Of a DNA stretch of 64,000 nt, positions 37,578 through 45,671 are shown piece by piece. Source of the stretch: Roseibium sp. MMSF_3412 (lineage in GTDB: Bacteria > Pseudomonadota > Alphaproteobacteria > Rhizobiales > Stappiaceae); assembly GCF_030733265.1 (NCBI RefSeq), contig NZ_JASHJI010000007.1, forward strand, positions 62,001 to 126,000, written 5' to 3'. Numbering within the stretch: position 1 is the first letter of the stretch; each line of letters starts with the position of its first letter. The notes beneath the pieces were generated by a model. It searched no databases, had not been told where the DNA came from, and was given only the letters and a program-made list of their open reading frames with translations. Both the position numbers and the translations under genes were made by a program.

Positions 37578-37775
37578 TCAGCCGGACGCCATCTCACGCT
37601 GGACGGTCGACTTGGCGACCTTGATATTGTCGAGCACCTTGGGGCAGCTGGTGCTCGACGCCTGCTTCTCGGACAGGAAAGACGACATGCGTGCTTCCAG
37701 GTCTTGCAGCCGGGTTCGGCGGGTGAACTTCGGTTGCATTGCAGGTAAAGCCATAAATGGCCAGAACGGGTTCAT
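37578..37775 (-). CDS. small hypothetical protein, 65 residues
   Basis: A basic 65-residue protein starting MNPFWPFMALPAMQPKFTRR, with LQDLEARMSSFLSEKQ as a likely amphipathic helix. AAAGGAACCCGTC before the ATG is a good ribosome site. The N terminus is hydrophobic and aromatic. I recognise no family. It follows the DUF465 gene by 35 bp on the same strand and is probably cotranscribed. The tandem repeat array lies downstream. Confidence 0.62.
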   Translation of the reverse strand: MNPFWPFMALPAMQPKFTRRTRLQDLEARMSSFLSEKQASSTSCPKVLDNIKVAKSTVQREMASG

Positions 37776-37810
37776 GACGGGTTCCTTTCACGGGTGCACT
37801 CAGGTGCGCC

Positions 37811-37996
37811 TCAATATGCCAACTGGTTCGCGTTCAGGCTTGTTTCGATCCTGCTGATTTCGTCGCGCAGGCGGAGCTTGAATTTCTTGAGGGAGCGAAT
37901 GTGCTGCGTGTCTGGATAAGGATGCAGTTCCTCACGGCGGATCAGGGAATCCAGCGTGTTGTGCTGGCTGCGCAAGGATTTCAAACGGTTGTACAT
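37811..37996 (-). CDS. YdcH/DUF465 family small protein
   Basis: A 61-residue, charged, all-helical protein typical of the DUF465 (YdcH) family: LIRREELHPYPDTQHIRSLK and KKFKLRLRDEISRIE. The ribosome site GGAGGTAGGCG precedes the ATG. Members of this family are common in Proteobacteria; their role is unknown. It is the first gene of a two-gene unit with the 65-residue protein and is divergent from the LysR gene. Confidence 0.82.
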   Translation of the reverse strand: MYNRLKSLRSQHNTLDSLIRREELHPYPDTQHIRSLKKFKLRLRDEISRIETSLNANQLAY

Positions 37997-38058
37997 CGCC
38001 TACCTCCACGTTGTTGGCTGTTGCTGTGTCGATGACCATGATATGGGGTGATTTAGAC

Positions 38059-38107
38059 ATAGAAGAAATACATTGTTTGTATTAATGTGATAGAAGAAAA
38101 CTATCAC
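38059..38107. promoter_or_regulatory. palindromic operator upstream of the LysR gene
   Basis: GTGATAG (38087-38093) and CTATCAC (38101-38107) form a perfect 7-bp inverted repeat with a 7-bp spacer, ending 13 bases before the LysR ATG. ATAGAAGAAA occurs twice, at 38059-38068 and 38090-38099, 31 bp apart (three helical turns). The pattern resembles LysR-type recognition and activation sites and could support autoregulation. Confidence 0.5.
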
Positions 38108-38120
38108 TGGGTGGAAGGCG

Positions 38121-39059
38121 ATGCATTTCAGACCATCACCGCGTCAATTGGACTATTTCATCGCTCTTGCCGAGACGCTTCATTTCGGTAAAGCGGCCGA
38201 AAAGTGCAACGTCTCCCAGCCGACTTTGTCTTCACAATTCAAGCTCTTGGAAGAGAGCCTCGGATGCGGGTTGCTGGAACGCGGCGGCGGGGAAATCAGC
38301 CTGACCGCAGCAGGTGAGCGGTTGCTGCCGCTGGCCCGTCAGGCTCTTGAGAGTTTGGACGAAATTGTGGCGGTGGCGCAGGCCGGCCGTGCAAATCTGG
38401 GCGGTCTGATACGCCTGGGAGTCTCGCCCACATTCGGGCCATATTTCATGCCGTATCTGCTGCCGATTCTGAAGGACAGCTTTCCGGATCTGGAACTCTA
38501 CATCCGCGAGGACCGGCCGAATTTGCTGGAGGAGGGACTGGCTGCAGGCGCGCTGGACTGCATCATAACACCGGATGTCACACCAACAGGCCAACTGACC
38601 GAACGCGTGATCTGTCACGAGAGCGTATCGCTTGCCGTACCGAGGGCGCATCCGCTCTCCGGCCTCGACGTGGTCCCTGTTTCGCTCCTGAAGGGCGAAA
38701 AGCTTCTGTCTCTCGGGCAGGGCTTCCGGCTGCATAATGATGTGCAGGTGCTCGCCAGGGCCGCCGGTGCCGACTTTCTTCAGGACTACGAGGGCACCAG
38801 CCTCGACGCGCTTCGCCAGATGGCCTCGATCGGCATGGGCCTGGCACTCTTTCCTGCCGCCTATATCGCCTCGGAGTTTCCAAAGGAGCAGAACCTGCTT
38901 TTGAAACCTGTCGAAGGCATCACCATGCAGCGTGTCATGTATCTTGTCTGGCGCAACGGGAGTTCTCGCGCAGCGCACTATGAAAAGCTGCTGTCTCTTG
39001 CGCAGGAGGCCGTTATGAGTATGGCGGCGGAGGGCGTTGAGCCGGCGAACGCGGCATAG
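38121..39059 (+). CDS. LysR-family regulator, OxyR-like without the redox cysteines
   Basis: A 312-residue LysR regulator. The N-terminal helix-turn-helix is LDYFIALAETLHFGKAAEKC followed by NVSQPTLSSQFKLLEESLG, the OxyR-type pattern. The effector domain keeps the OxyR-like GEKLLSLGQGF and MASIGMGLALFPAAYI. In OxyR the peroxidatic Cys is in GHCLRDQ, but here the aligned stretch reads GFRLHND (residues 201-207), and the resolving Cys is absent too. Peroxide sensing by disulfide is therefore unlikely. The trans-sulfuration gene begins 11 bp after its stop. Confidence 0.87.
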   Translation: MHFRPSPRQLDYFIALAETLHFGKAAEKCNVSQPTLSSQFKLLEESLGCGLLERGGGEISLTAAGERLLPLARQALESLDEIVAVAQAGRANLGGLIRLGVSPTFGPYFMPYLLPILKDSFPDLELYIREDRPNLLEEGLAAGALDCIITPDVTPTGQLTERVICHESVSLAVPRAHPLSGLDVVPVSLLKGEKLLSLGQGFRLHNDVQVLARAAGADFLQDYEGTSLDALRQMASIGMGLALFPAAYIASEFPKEQNLLLKPVEGITMQRVMYLVWRNGSSRAAHYEKLLSLAQEAVMSMAAEGVEPANAA

Positions 39060-39069
39060 GGAGATTGGC

Positions 39070-40284
39070 GTGAAACGAACAAACAGGAAGCGCGGCCCGA
39101 TGACGACCGCCATTCACGGCGGCGAAGCGCCGGATCCGGCGACAGGCGCGTCCGCACCGCCCATTCACATGAGTTCAACCTTTGTGGCCGAGGATGTTGC
39201 CGGCTTCTCGGCGCACGATCTGGGCGACGGCGGGGAGGGGTTCATCTATTCGAGGTGGGACAATCCGAGCGTCGCGATGCTGGAAGCCAAGATTGCCGCG
39301 CTCCAGGGGACTGAAGACTGTCTTTGCCTTGCCTCCGGCATGGCTGCCGCAACCGCCATCTTCCTGACATTCCTGTCGGCCGGCGATCATGTCGTCGTTT
39401 CCGATGTTTCTTACGCGGGCGTCGCCGAACTGGCGCGCGAAACGTTGCCCCGCCTCGGCATTGACGTGACGATGGTGGACATGTCGGATCTGGAGGCCGC
39501 TGCCGATGCAATCCGGCCGACCACCCGTCTGGTCCACACCGAAACGCCGGTCAATCCGATCATGAGACTGACGGACCTGAAGGCAGTCTCGGATCTCGCA
39601 CACGCGTCGGGTGCGCTGCACAGCTGCGATGCCACATTTGCTTCACCGCTTGGACTGGATGCGGCCGGTCTCGGAGTTGATCTCGTGATGCATTCGATCA
39701 CGAAATACATCGGCGGCCACGGCGACGCCGTCGGCGGAGCCGTGGCAGGCCGGGCGGATCTGATCGCCAGGCTGCGCAAGGAAGCGGCGATACACCACGG
39801 CGGTGTCCTCTCGCCTTTCAATGCCTGGCTGATTGCAAGGGGCGCTGCCACGCTTCCGCTTCGTATGAAGGCACACCAGGCGGGCGCGTCGGAGGTCGCC
39901 GGTTGGCTTGAGGCGCATCCTGCCGTGACGCGGGTCATGTATCCGGGATTGCCGTCCCATCCGCAGTATGATCTTGCCACGCGCCAAATGACAAACTTCT
40001 CCGGTATGATCTCCTTTCAGGTCGGTGCCGCCGAGAAGGGGCGTATCTTTGCGCGCCAGATGATCGACCGCCTGGAAGTTATCCATTATGCGGTCTCGCT
40101 CGGTCATCAGCGCTCGCTGATCTTCTGGATGGAAACCGGGCCGCTCATGGAGACTTCCTTCCGCCTCGAAGGCAGCCAGTTGACCTCTTACAGGGATTTC
40201 GCCGGGGACGGGATATTCCGCCTGTCGGTAGGGCTGGAAGATGCAGAAGACCTGATCGCGGATCTGGAGAATGTGCTCCGCTAG
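39070..40284 (+). CDS. PLP-dependent trans-sulfuration enzyme (cystathionine gamma-synthase/lyase family)
   Basis: A 404-residue Cys/Met-metabolism PLP enzyme. The N terminus is TTAIHGGEAPDPATGASAPP. The cofactor Lys is in MHSITKYIGGHGDAVGGAV. LHSCDATFASPLG holds the PLP Asp, and FRLSVGLEDAEDLIADLE is the C-terminal signature. The substrate (cystathionine, methionine or homoserine esters) is not resolved. The GTG at 39070 with GGGAG upstream is the likely start; a longer open frame overlaps lysR. Cotranscription with the LysR gene is possible. Confidence 0.9.
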   Translation: MKRTNRKRGPMTTAIHGGEAPDPATGASAPPIHMSSTFVAEDVAGFSAHDLGDGGEGFIYSRWDNPSVAMLEAKIAALQGTEDCLCLASGMAAATAIFLTFLSAGDHVVVSDVSYAGVAELARETLPRLGIDVTMVDMSDLEAAADAIRPTTRLVHTETPVNPIMRLTDLKAVSDLAHASGALHSCDATFASPLGLDAAGLGVDLVMHSITKYIGGHGDAVGGAVAGRADLIARLRKEAAIHHGGVLSPFNAWLIARGAATLPLRMKAHQAGASEVAGWLEAHPAVTRVMYPGLPSHPQYDLATRQMTNFSGMISFQVGAAEKGRIFARQMIDRLEVIHYAVSLGHQRSLIFWMETGPLMETSFRLEGSQLTSYRDFAGDGIFRLSVGLEDAEDLIADLENVLR

Positions 40285-40415
40285 GTGTGCAGCCGAGGAG
40301 TATGCTGTGGGAAATCCGAGTTGCCGCCTTCTGTTTTTCGTGCCAGCATTTCGGGCAAGGTTGTACCCTTTTCACAACGGTGACAGCAGCATGACCTGGG
40401 CAGAGGAGGAGAGCG

Positions 40416-40736
40416 ATGCCTGAAATTTCCAGCGACCGTGATTGTCAGACTGTGATCACCACGTTCGAGATGACACCGGGAACCTGTTTCGACCTCCTGG
40501 ATGAACTCAAGGACGCTTACCAGAACTTCATCCAGCACCAGCCCGGGTTCATCGGGGCAGGGCTTCACGTGAACGACGCGCAGACCCGCATCGCCAACTA
40601 TTCGCAGTGGCGCAGACGGGAAGACTTCCTTGCCATGCTGCGCACCCCGGAAATGCGTGAACGCAACCGGCGCATCCATGCGCTTTGCAAGAGTTTCGAA
40701 CCTGTCATGTACGACGTCGTGGAGAGCTTCAACTGA
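40416..40736 (+). CDS. antibiotic biosynthesis monooxygenase-type (ABM) protein
   Basis: A 106-residue small alpha-beta protein with the ABM dimeric ferredoxin-like fold: TVITTFEMTPGTCFDLLDEL, then IQHQPGFIGAGLHVND and IANYSQWRRREDFLAML. Family members are small cofactor-free oxygenases, haem-degrading proteins or isomerases; nothing distinguishes them here. GGAGGAGAGCG precedes the ATG. The 131-bp gap upstream is unremarkable. Confidence 0.75.
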   Translation: MPEISSDRDCQTVITTFEMTPGTCFDLLDELKDAYQNFIQHQPGFIGAGLHVNDAQTRIANYSQWRRREDFLAMLRTPEMRERNRRIHALCKSFEPVMYDVVESFN

Positions 40737-40878
40737 CCCGCATTCGCGCCGTTTGACCGGTACTGCCCACGCGAAGATAGGTTCGTCGCGACCGGAATTC
40801 GCGTGCGATGGGTGGTGTTTCCAGACACAGCGTGACCCATTGTTGCTTTTTGAAAAAGAACTCTGAATACAAGAAACC

Positions 40879-41739
40879 ATGCCTTACCAGATTACCGATT
40901 GCCGGGACCTGCAGGCTTCGCAGCTTTGCAGTGCGATGAATGCGGCTTTCTCGGACTATGTTGTGCCCCTGTCGCTGACGGAGGACAATTTCCGGGATTT
41001 TCAGAAACAGCGCGGCTTCTCGGCGGAGCATTCCTTTGTCGCAATGGCGCGTGATGAGATTGCCGCCTTCTGGTTCTCAAGTCCGCCTCTGCCTTCCTAT
41101 GAAAATCACGCTTACACACTGTCTGTCGGAACCGTGCCCGCACATCGCCGCAAGGGCTTGTCTCGAGAGTTGTTGCAAAGGGTGATCGACCGTCAGAAAC
41201 CCGATGCCGGGCAGGGCCTTCAGCTTGAGGTCATCACGACCAACGAGAAAGCGGTGCAGGCGTATCAGGATTTTGGTTTTGAGACATGCCGCACGTTACG
41301 CGTTTGCCGGACAGCCGGGAAACGTCCGGGCCTTGCCCCGGAGCCGGACTTCATCCTTGAAGAGGTTCCGGTCGATCATCTCCCCGGCGACGAAAGCGCA
41401 TTTTTCGATGTCCAGCCAACACCGCAGAACAGCCGTGCTGCGCTGCGCGGCCTCTTGGAGACATCTCATGTTCTGGGCGTTCGGGTAGATGGAAGCCTTG
41501 CTGGCTGGGGAGCTTCCTACGGGGACGGGTCTGTCGCTCAGGTCGCCGTTCACAAAGAGTTCCGGCGGCGCGGAGCAGGGCGAGCATTGCTGGACGGGTT
41601 ATGGGCCAAATCCGGAGCCGACCAACTGACATTCGTGAATGTGGACGTGGCGGCGGAGGGCGTGAATGCATTTCTCGACCGGTACGGTGTCGAGGATCGT
41701 GTCCAACAATTGGAAATGCGGCTGACATTCAAGGACTGA
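40879..41739 (+). CDS. tandem GNAT acetyltransferase
   Basis: A 286-residue protein with two GNAT modules. The first (residues ~1-150) has the acetyl-CoA P-loop-like VPAHRRKGLSRELLQRVID. The second (~180-286) has VHKEFRRRGAGRALLDGLW and a C-terminal beta-bulge (AEGVNAFLDRYGVEDR). Tandem GNAT proteins of this kind act on small molecules or peptides; the acceptor is unknown. The gene is convergent with the FemAB-like gene, 11 bp away. Confidence 0.85.
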   Translation: MPYQITDCRDLQASQLCSAMNAAFSDYVVPLSLTEDNFRDFQKQRGFSAEHSFVAMARDEIAAFWFSSPPLPSYENHAYTLSVGTVPAHRRKGLSRELLQRVIDRQKPDAGQGLQLEVITTNEKAVQAYQDFGFETCRTLRVCRTAGKRPGLAPEPDFILEEVPVDHLPGDESAFFDVQPTPQNSRAALRGLLETSHVLGVRVDGSLAGWGASYGDGSVAQVAVHKEFRRRGAGRALLDGLWAKSGADQLTFVNVDVAAEGVNAFLDRYGVEDRVQQLEMRLTFKD

Positions 41740-41750
41740 AAGTCCTTGCC

Positions 41751-43079
41751 TCAGCCGTCTTTCTTGAACGGCGCGTGTTCCGCCAGAGCAGCGTTCTCGC
41801 GCTGCACCGCGAATCGTTCCTGTTCCAGATAATCGGCGACCGCCTGATGAAGCCCTTCATGGGCGATCCAGTGGGCGGAATATGTCGTGGTCGGCAAATA
41901 CCCGCGCGCGAGCTTGTGGGAGCCTTGCGCACCCGCCTCGACCCGTTTCAGTCCCCTTGCAATGGCAAAGTCGATTGCCTGGTAGTAGCACAGCTCGAAA
42001 TGCAGAAAGGGGTGATGCTCGCAGCAACCCCAGTGCCGGCCGAACAGGGTTTCGCTGCCGATGAAGTTCAACGCACCGGCCACATAGCGTCCATCCCGTT
42101 TGGCCATCACCAGAAGCGTCTGCTCGGCAAGCCGTTCATTGATCAGGGAAAAGAATTTCCGGTTGAGATAGGGACGGCCCCATTTGCGCGACCCGGTATC
42201 CATGTAGAAGCCGTAAAAAGCATCCCAATGCGCTTCTGTCAGGTCCGCGCCGGTTACCCATTCGACTTCAATGCCGTCGGCGCTGAGCGCTTCGCGCCGC
42301 TCTTTCCTGATTGCCTTGCGCTTGCGAGAAGCGAGGTCGGCAAGGAAAGCCTCAAAGCTCTCGTAGCCGTTGTTTTCCCAGTGGAACTGCTGATCGGTGC
42401 GCCGCAGGTAGCCGAGGTCGCCAAGGCCGTCCCATTCCGGCTTGGTCAGAAAGGTTGCATGAACGGAGGAAGCGCCGCTTTTCTGGCACACCTGCACGAG
42501 ACCGGCGGCGAGCGCCTGGAGGCCGGCTTCGCGGTTTATGCTCGGGCCAACAAGAAATCGCCGGCCTGTCGCCGGGGTGAACGGAACCGAGATCTGCAAC
42601 TTCGGATAGTAATCGCCACCGGCACGGTAAAACGCGTCCGCCCAGCTATGATCGAAGACATACTCACCCTGGGAATGGCTCTTGAGATAGGCCGGAACCG
42701 CTCCGAGGACATTGCCTTCGGCATCTTCAAGCAGCATATGGCGCGGCAGCCAGCCAGTGGCATTGGTGGCGCATCCCGCCGCCTCAAGTGCTTCAAGAAA
42801 AGCGTGTGAAAGAAAAGGATTATAAGGGGTTTCCTCATGTTCTGAATGAAGAATGCCCAGGGCGTCTGCCAGCTCGGACCGCTCAGGCTGGTTCGCACAG
42901 GCAGTCATGTCCGCGCGCGCAAGTTTTCCAACGCTGTCCAATTGCCATCCGGGATTTGCGACCGTGTCCCATTTGTCAGCGGACACATCCTTCAGCGAGG
43001 ACAGGATCCGCAAAGAAATGGTCGTTCCGTCGGCAGGGGCGTCCGGATCTTTCGTTTCCTCGGGAGGGGAAGAACTCAT
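41751..43079 (-). CDS. DUF482/FemAB-like GNAT-fold protein
   Basis: A 442-residue protein of the family often labelled peptidogalycan biosynthesis, with GNAT folds. Indicative motifs are TPYNPFLSHAFLEALE, VFDHSWADAFYRAGGDYYPK, RKRKAIRKERREA and FGRHWGCCEHHPFLHFELCY YQ. The extreme N terminus is acidic and variable. The reaction is not known; amide-bond formation is a fold-based guess. Confidence 0.83.
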   Translation of the reverse strand: MSSSPPEETKDPDAPADGTTISLRILSSLKDVSADKWDTVANPGWQLDSVGKLARADMTACANQPERSELADALGILHSEHEETPYNPFLSHAFLEALEAAGCATNATGWLPRHMLLEDAEGNVLGAVPAYLKSHSQGEYVFDHSWADAFYRAGGDYYPKLQISVPFTPATGRRFLVGPSINREAGLQALAAGLVQVCQKSGASSVHATFLTKPEWDGLGDLGYLRRTDQQFHWENNGYESFEAFLADLASRKRKAIRKERREALSADGIEVEWVTGADLTEAHWDAFYGFYMDTGSRKWGRPYLNRKFFSLINERLAEQTLLVMAKRDGRYVAGALNFIGSETLFGRHWGCCEHHPFLHFELCYYQAIDFAIARGLKRVEAGAQGSHKLARGYLPTTTYSAHWIAHEGLHQAVADYLEQERFAVQRENAALAEHAPFKKDG

Positions 43080-43197
43080 GCGTCAAAAGCATCCAAAATT
43101 GGGGCCACCGTTAAAATGTAGCGCTATCGTTTTGCATCGCAAGAGGGATCAGGCCAAGGTTGCCCGGGAAACGGATTCCCGCGTCCAAAACCGGCAG

Positions 43198-43974
43198 CTA
43201 CGTGGAGCGCGGTTCCGCATCCGGATCAAAGCCTTCGAAAACGATCTGATCAGCATACCGGTTTGCGCGCATGCGTTGTTCGCGCGTGCGCACCGTCCAG
43301 CTCATCAGCGGTATCTTGAAGACGGAACGCAGCAGGCTTGGTCCGGCCTTTGGCAGATCATTGATGCCGTAGGAGATGAAATGCGGACGCGTGCGCGGAG
43401 CATGCAAAAGGTGCCGCAGGATGAAACGGTCGGTGCGCGAATACCGCGCGTAGTCCTGCCCCGGCTCGGCCCCATCCGCAACGATACCGCGCAGGACGGC
43501 GGAATTCCGGCTCCGCGCGATGGACAGCATGTCGGGGTCGAAGGATTTCAGGCAGGCAGGCCCGCGATAGCCAGCAACCTGATCGGTTACGCTCCGTACG
43601 AAGTCGCCTTGCGCATCGCGCCGCATCAGTGACTTGATCTCGACCACGAGCGGAACCTTGCCGTCGACAAGGTCGAAAAGATCCTGCAACAGCCACAGCT
43701 TGTCCGTACCGGTTCGCATGTGTGTCCGAACGAGGTCTTCAGAGGAAAAGTCAATGACTTTGCCGGTTCCTTCCGCCAGCCGGTCCAGCGTGTAGTCGTG
43801 AAACACCAGCGCCTTGCCGTCGGCGGTCTCCTGGACATCGACTTCGATCGCTAGATTGTGCTCGATAGCACGGCTGATCGCGCTCGGCGTGTTCTCGATG
43901 ATGCCATTGTCGGCGTCGTGAAAACCGCGATGGGCGATCGGCCGGGCAAAGATGGCCTGAAGATCGGTGGACAT
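43198..43974 (-). CDS. glycerophosphodiester phosphodiesterase
   Basis: A 258-residue GDPD TIM-barrel enzyme hydrolysing glycerophosphodiesters to glycerol-3-phosphate and an alcohol. IAHRGFHDADNGIIENTPSA gives the HR and catalytic residues, and AIEVDVQETADGKALVFHD the metal-binding Glu/Asp and His. LVVEIKS follows. There is no signal peptide, so it is cytoplasmic. The ATG at 43974 is the natural start. RidA lies 50 bp upstream on the same strand. Confidence 0.92.
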   Translation of the reverse strand: MSTDLQAIFARPIAHRGFHDADNGIIENTPSAISRAIEHNLAIEVDVQETADGKALVFHDYTLDRLAEGTGKVIDFSSEDLVRTHMRTGTDKLWLLQDLFDLVDGKVPLVVEIKSLMRRDAQGDFVRSVTDQVAGYRGPACLKSFDPDMLSIARSRNSAVLRGIVADGAEPGQDYARYSRTDRFILRHLLHAPRTRPHFISYGINDLPKAGPSLLRSVFKIPLMSWTVRTREQRMRANRYADQIVFEGFDPDAEPRST

Positions 43975-44024
43975 GAAGCAAACGGTCCGGAACTGTCGGC
44001 GGAAGGTGTCCGCCAATTATGAGG

Positions 44025-44489
44025 TCAGCCCTCGATTTCGAAGATGGCTTCGATCTCGACAGCCGCACCAAAGGGCAGAGACGCGGCGCTGACCGCCGAG
44101 CGGGCGTGCCGTCCGGCATCGCCCATGGCGTCGACAAGAAAATCGGATGCCCCGTTGATCACCTGCGGCTGATCCGTGAAGTCGGCAGTCGAGTTGACGA
44201 AACCGACGATCTTTACCAGCCGGACAACCTTGTCGAGGTCACCCGTGGCAGCCTTTGCCTGTGCCAGCAGATTGATCGCGCAGGTTTTCGCGGCAGCTTT
44301 CCCGTCCTCCAGGGATACGCTGTCCCCGAGCTTGCCCGTACAGGCGATCTTTCCTGCTTCCATGGGCAATTGGCCTGAAATGAAAAGCTGGTTGCCGGTC
44401 TTGACGAAAGGCACGTAGTTGGCAGCAGGTGCTGCGGCATCCGGCAAGGTAACTCCGAGGTCCGACAAACGGTTTTCGATCGCACTCAT
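44025..44489 (-). CDS. RidA-family protein (YjgF type)
   Basis: A 154-residue RidA/YjgF family protein, longer than canonical RidA (~130). Motifs include LFISGQLPMEAGKI and DLDKVVRLVKIVGFVNSTADF, and ARSAVSAASLPFGAAVEIEAIFEI matches the family C terminus, with Arg for 2-aminoacrylate deamination. It is in an operon with GDPD. A second RidA gene is at 49338-49730. The start at ATG 44489 follows CTGGAGCC. Confidence 0.88.
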   Translation of the reverse strand: MSAIENRLSDLGVTLPDAAAPAANYVPFVKTGNQLFISGQLPMEAGKIACTGKLGDSVSLEDGKAAAKTCAINLLAQAKAATGDLDKVVRLVKIVGFVNSTADFTDQPQVINGASDFLVDAMGDAGRHARSAVSAASLPFGAAVEIEAIFEIEG

Positions 44490-44762
44490 GACATGGCTCC
44501 AGCTGGCATTATTTTGCGGTGTCTTGGCGTAAATTCCCGGGTGTGACAAGGCCAAAGTGCCGGCATTCAGAAATAAGTGAGAGCAAGGTGGTCCGAAGGC
44601 AATCGGCCGGGTCGCTCAATCGCCAGAATTATGAAATAAGTCACCCTGTGTGGATTTTCAGAGCACGGTCTCACATTCGCTGTGGCGAACGTCATGGATA
44701 ATCGCATAATACCGGAAATGTTCCGGCGGCGGGTTTGCCGGGACGGTACAAGGGAAACTCAG

Positions 44763-45635
44763 ATGCAGCGCGTTCTCATGTCGGGATCACTGGCCGGCGC
44801 TTTTTTGGCAACGGCGGCAATTGCCGGCTTCTTTTCCTGGGAGGCAAGCGGTGCGACCGCCGGCGGGAAGGGCGGCTACAAGCTGGTGCCGCACCGGGCG
44901 GTCTACGATATGAAGCTTGGCGACAAGGAAGACAATTCCGGAATTGCCGGGCTCGCCGGCCGGATGGTTTACGAGTTTTCCGGCAACGCCTGTGACGGCT
45001 ACAGCGTGAACTTCCGGTTCGTGACGCGGTTCCAGAACACGGATGGCGGCTCTCAGGTAACCGACCTGCAGACAACGTCTTTCGAGGAACCCGAGGCCGA
45101 GAGCTACCAGTTTCTTTCCAAGACCTACGTTGATCAGGAACTGGTCGAGGAATCGCGCGGAACCGCGAAAGCCGATGCCAAGGGCAAGACCGTCGAGTTG
45201 AAGGAACCATCGGAAAAGTCGCTGCAGATTAGCCCGGAAGTGATGTTTCCAACCGAGCATCTGCTGAAGATTCTCGATTCCGCCGAGAGCGGGGTTTCGT
45301 TTATTGCCGCCGACATTTACGACGGTGCCGAGACCGGAGAGAAGGTTTATTCCACGACCACCGTTATCGGCGCGAAGGCCCCCAGCAATGTTGAGGCCGG
45401 GACGGAAAACCCCGATGCCTCGCTCGCCGGCCTGAATTACTGGCCCGTTACGGTTGCCTATTTCGATCCGGCAGACGAAGACGCGACCGGAGAACTGACG
45501 CCCGTCTACCAATTGTCCTTCTGGCTTTACCAGAACGGTGTCAGCGGACGACTGACGCTCGATTACGGTGACTTCACCATCAAGGGCAAAATGGCTGCGC
45601 TGGAGCTTTATGACGAGAGCGATTGCAATCGCTGA
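44763..45635 (+). CDS. eipB: periplasmic cell-envelope protein EipB (DUF1849)
   Basis: A 290-residue secreted protein. The signal region AGAFLATAAIAGFFSWEAS precedes YKLVPHRAVYDMKLGD, the DUF1849 start. Two Cys remain, at positions 77 (NACDGYS) and 288 (SDCNR). Established work on Brucella EipB shows a disulfide between such distant Cys and a role in envelope integrity. The fold is a large beta-spiral. The ATG at 44763 follows AAGGGAAACTCAG. Convergent with dinB. Confidence 0.9.
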   Translation: MQRVLMSGSLAGAFLATAAIAGFFSWEASGATAGGKGGYKLVPHRAVYDMKLGDKEDNSGIAGLAGRMVYEFSGNACDGYSVNFRFVTRFQNTDGGSQVTDLQTTSFEEPEAESYQFLSKTYVDQELVEESRGTAKADAKGKTVELKEPSEKSLQISPEVMFPTEHLLKILDSAESGVSFIAADIYDGAETGEKVYSTTTVIGAKAPSNVEAGTENPDASLAGLNYWPVTVAYFDPADEDATGELTPVYQLSFWLYQNGVSGRLTLDYGDFTIKGKMAALELYDESDCNR

Positions 45636-45671
45636 TCGCTCATTGCTTCGGGCTCAGTACTGGGCCCGTAC

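Noticed and set aside
37055..37624. Long repetitive open frames (both strands) across the array
   Set aside because: They come from a tandem repeat of non-multiple-of-three length with few stops; peptides change frame between units.
44571..44645. Direct repeat GAAATAAGTSA in the RidA-EipB gap
   Set aside because: Short and A/T-rich; repeats of this length are expected by chance.
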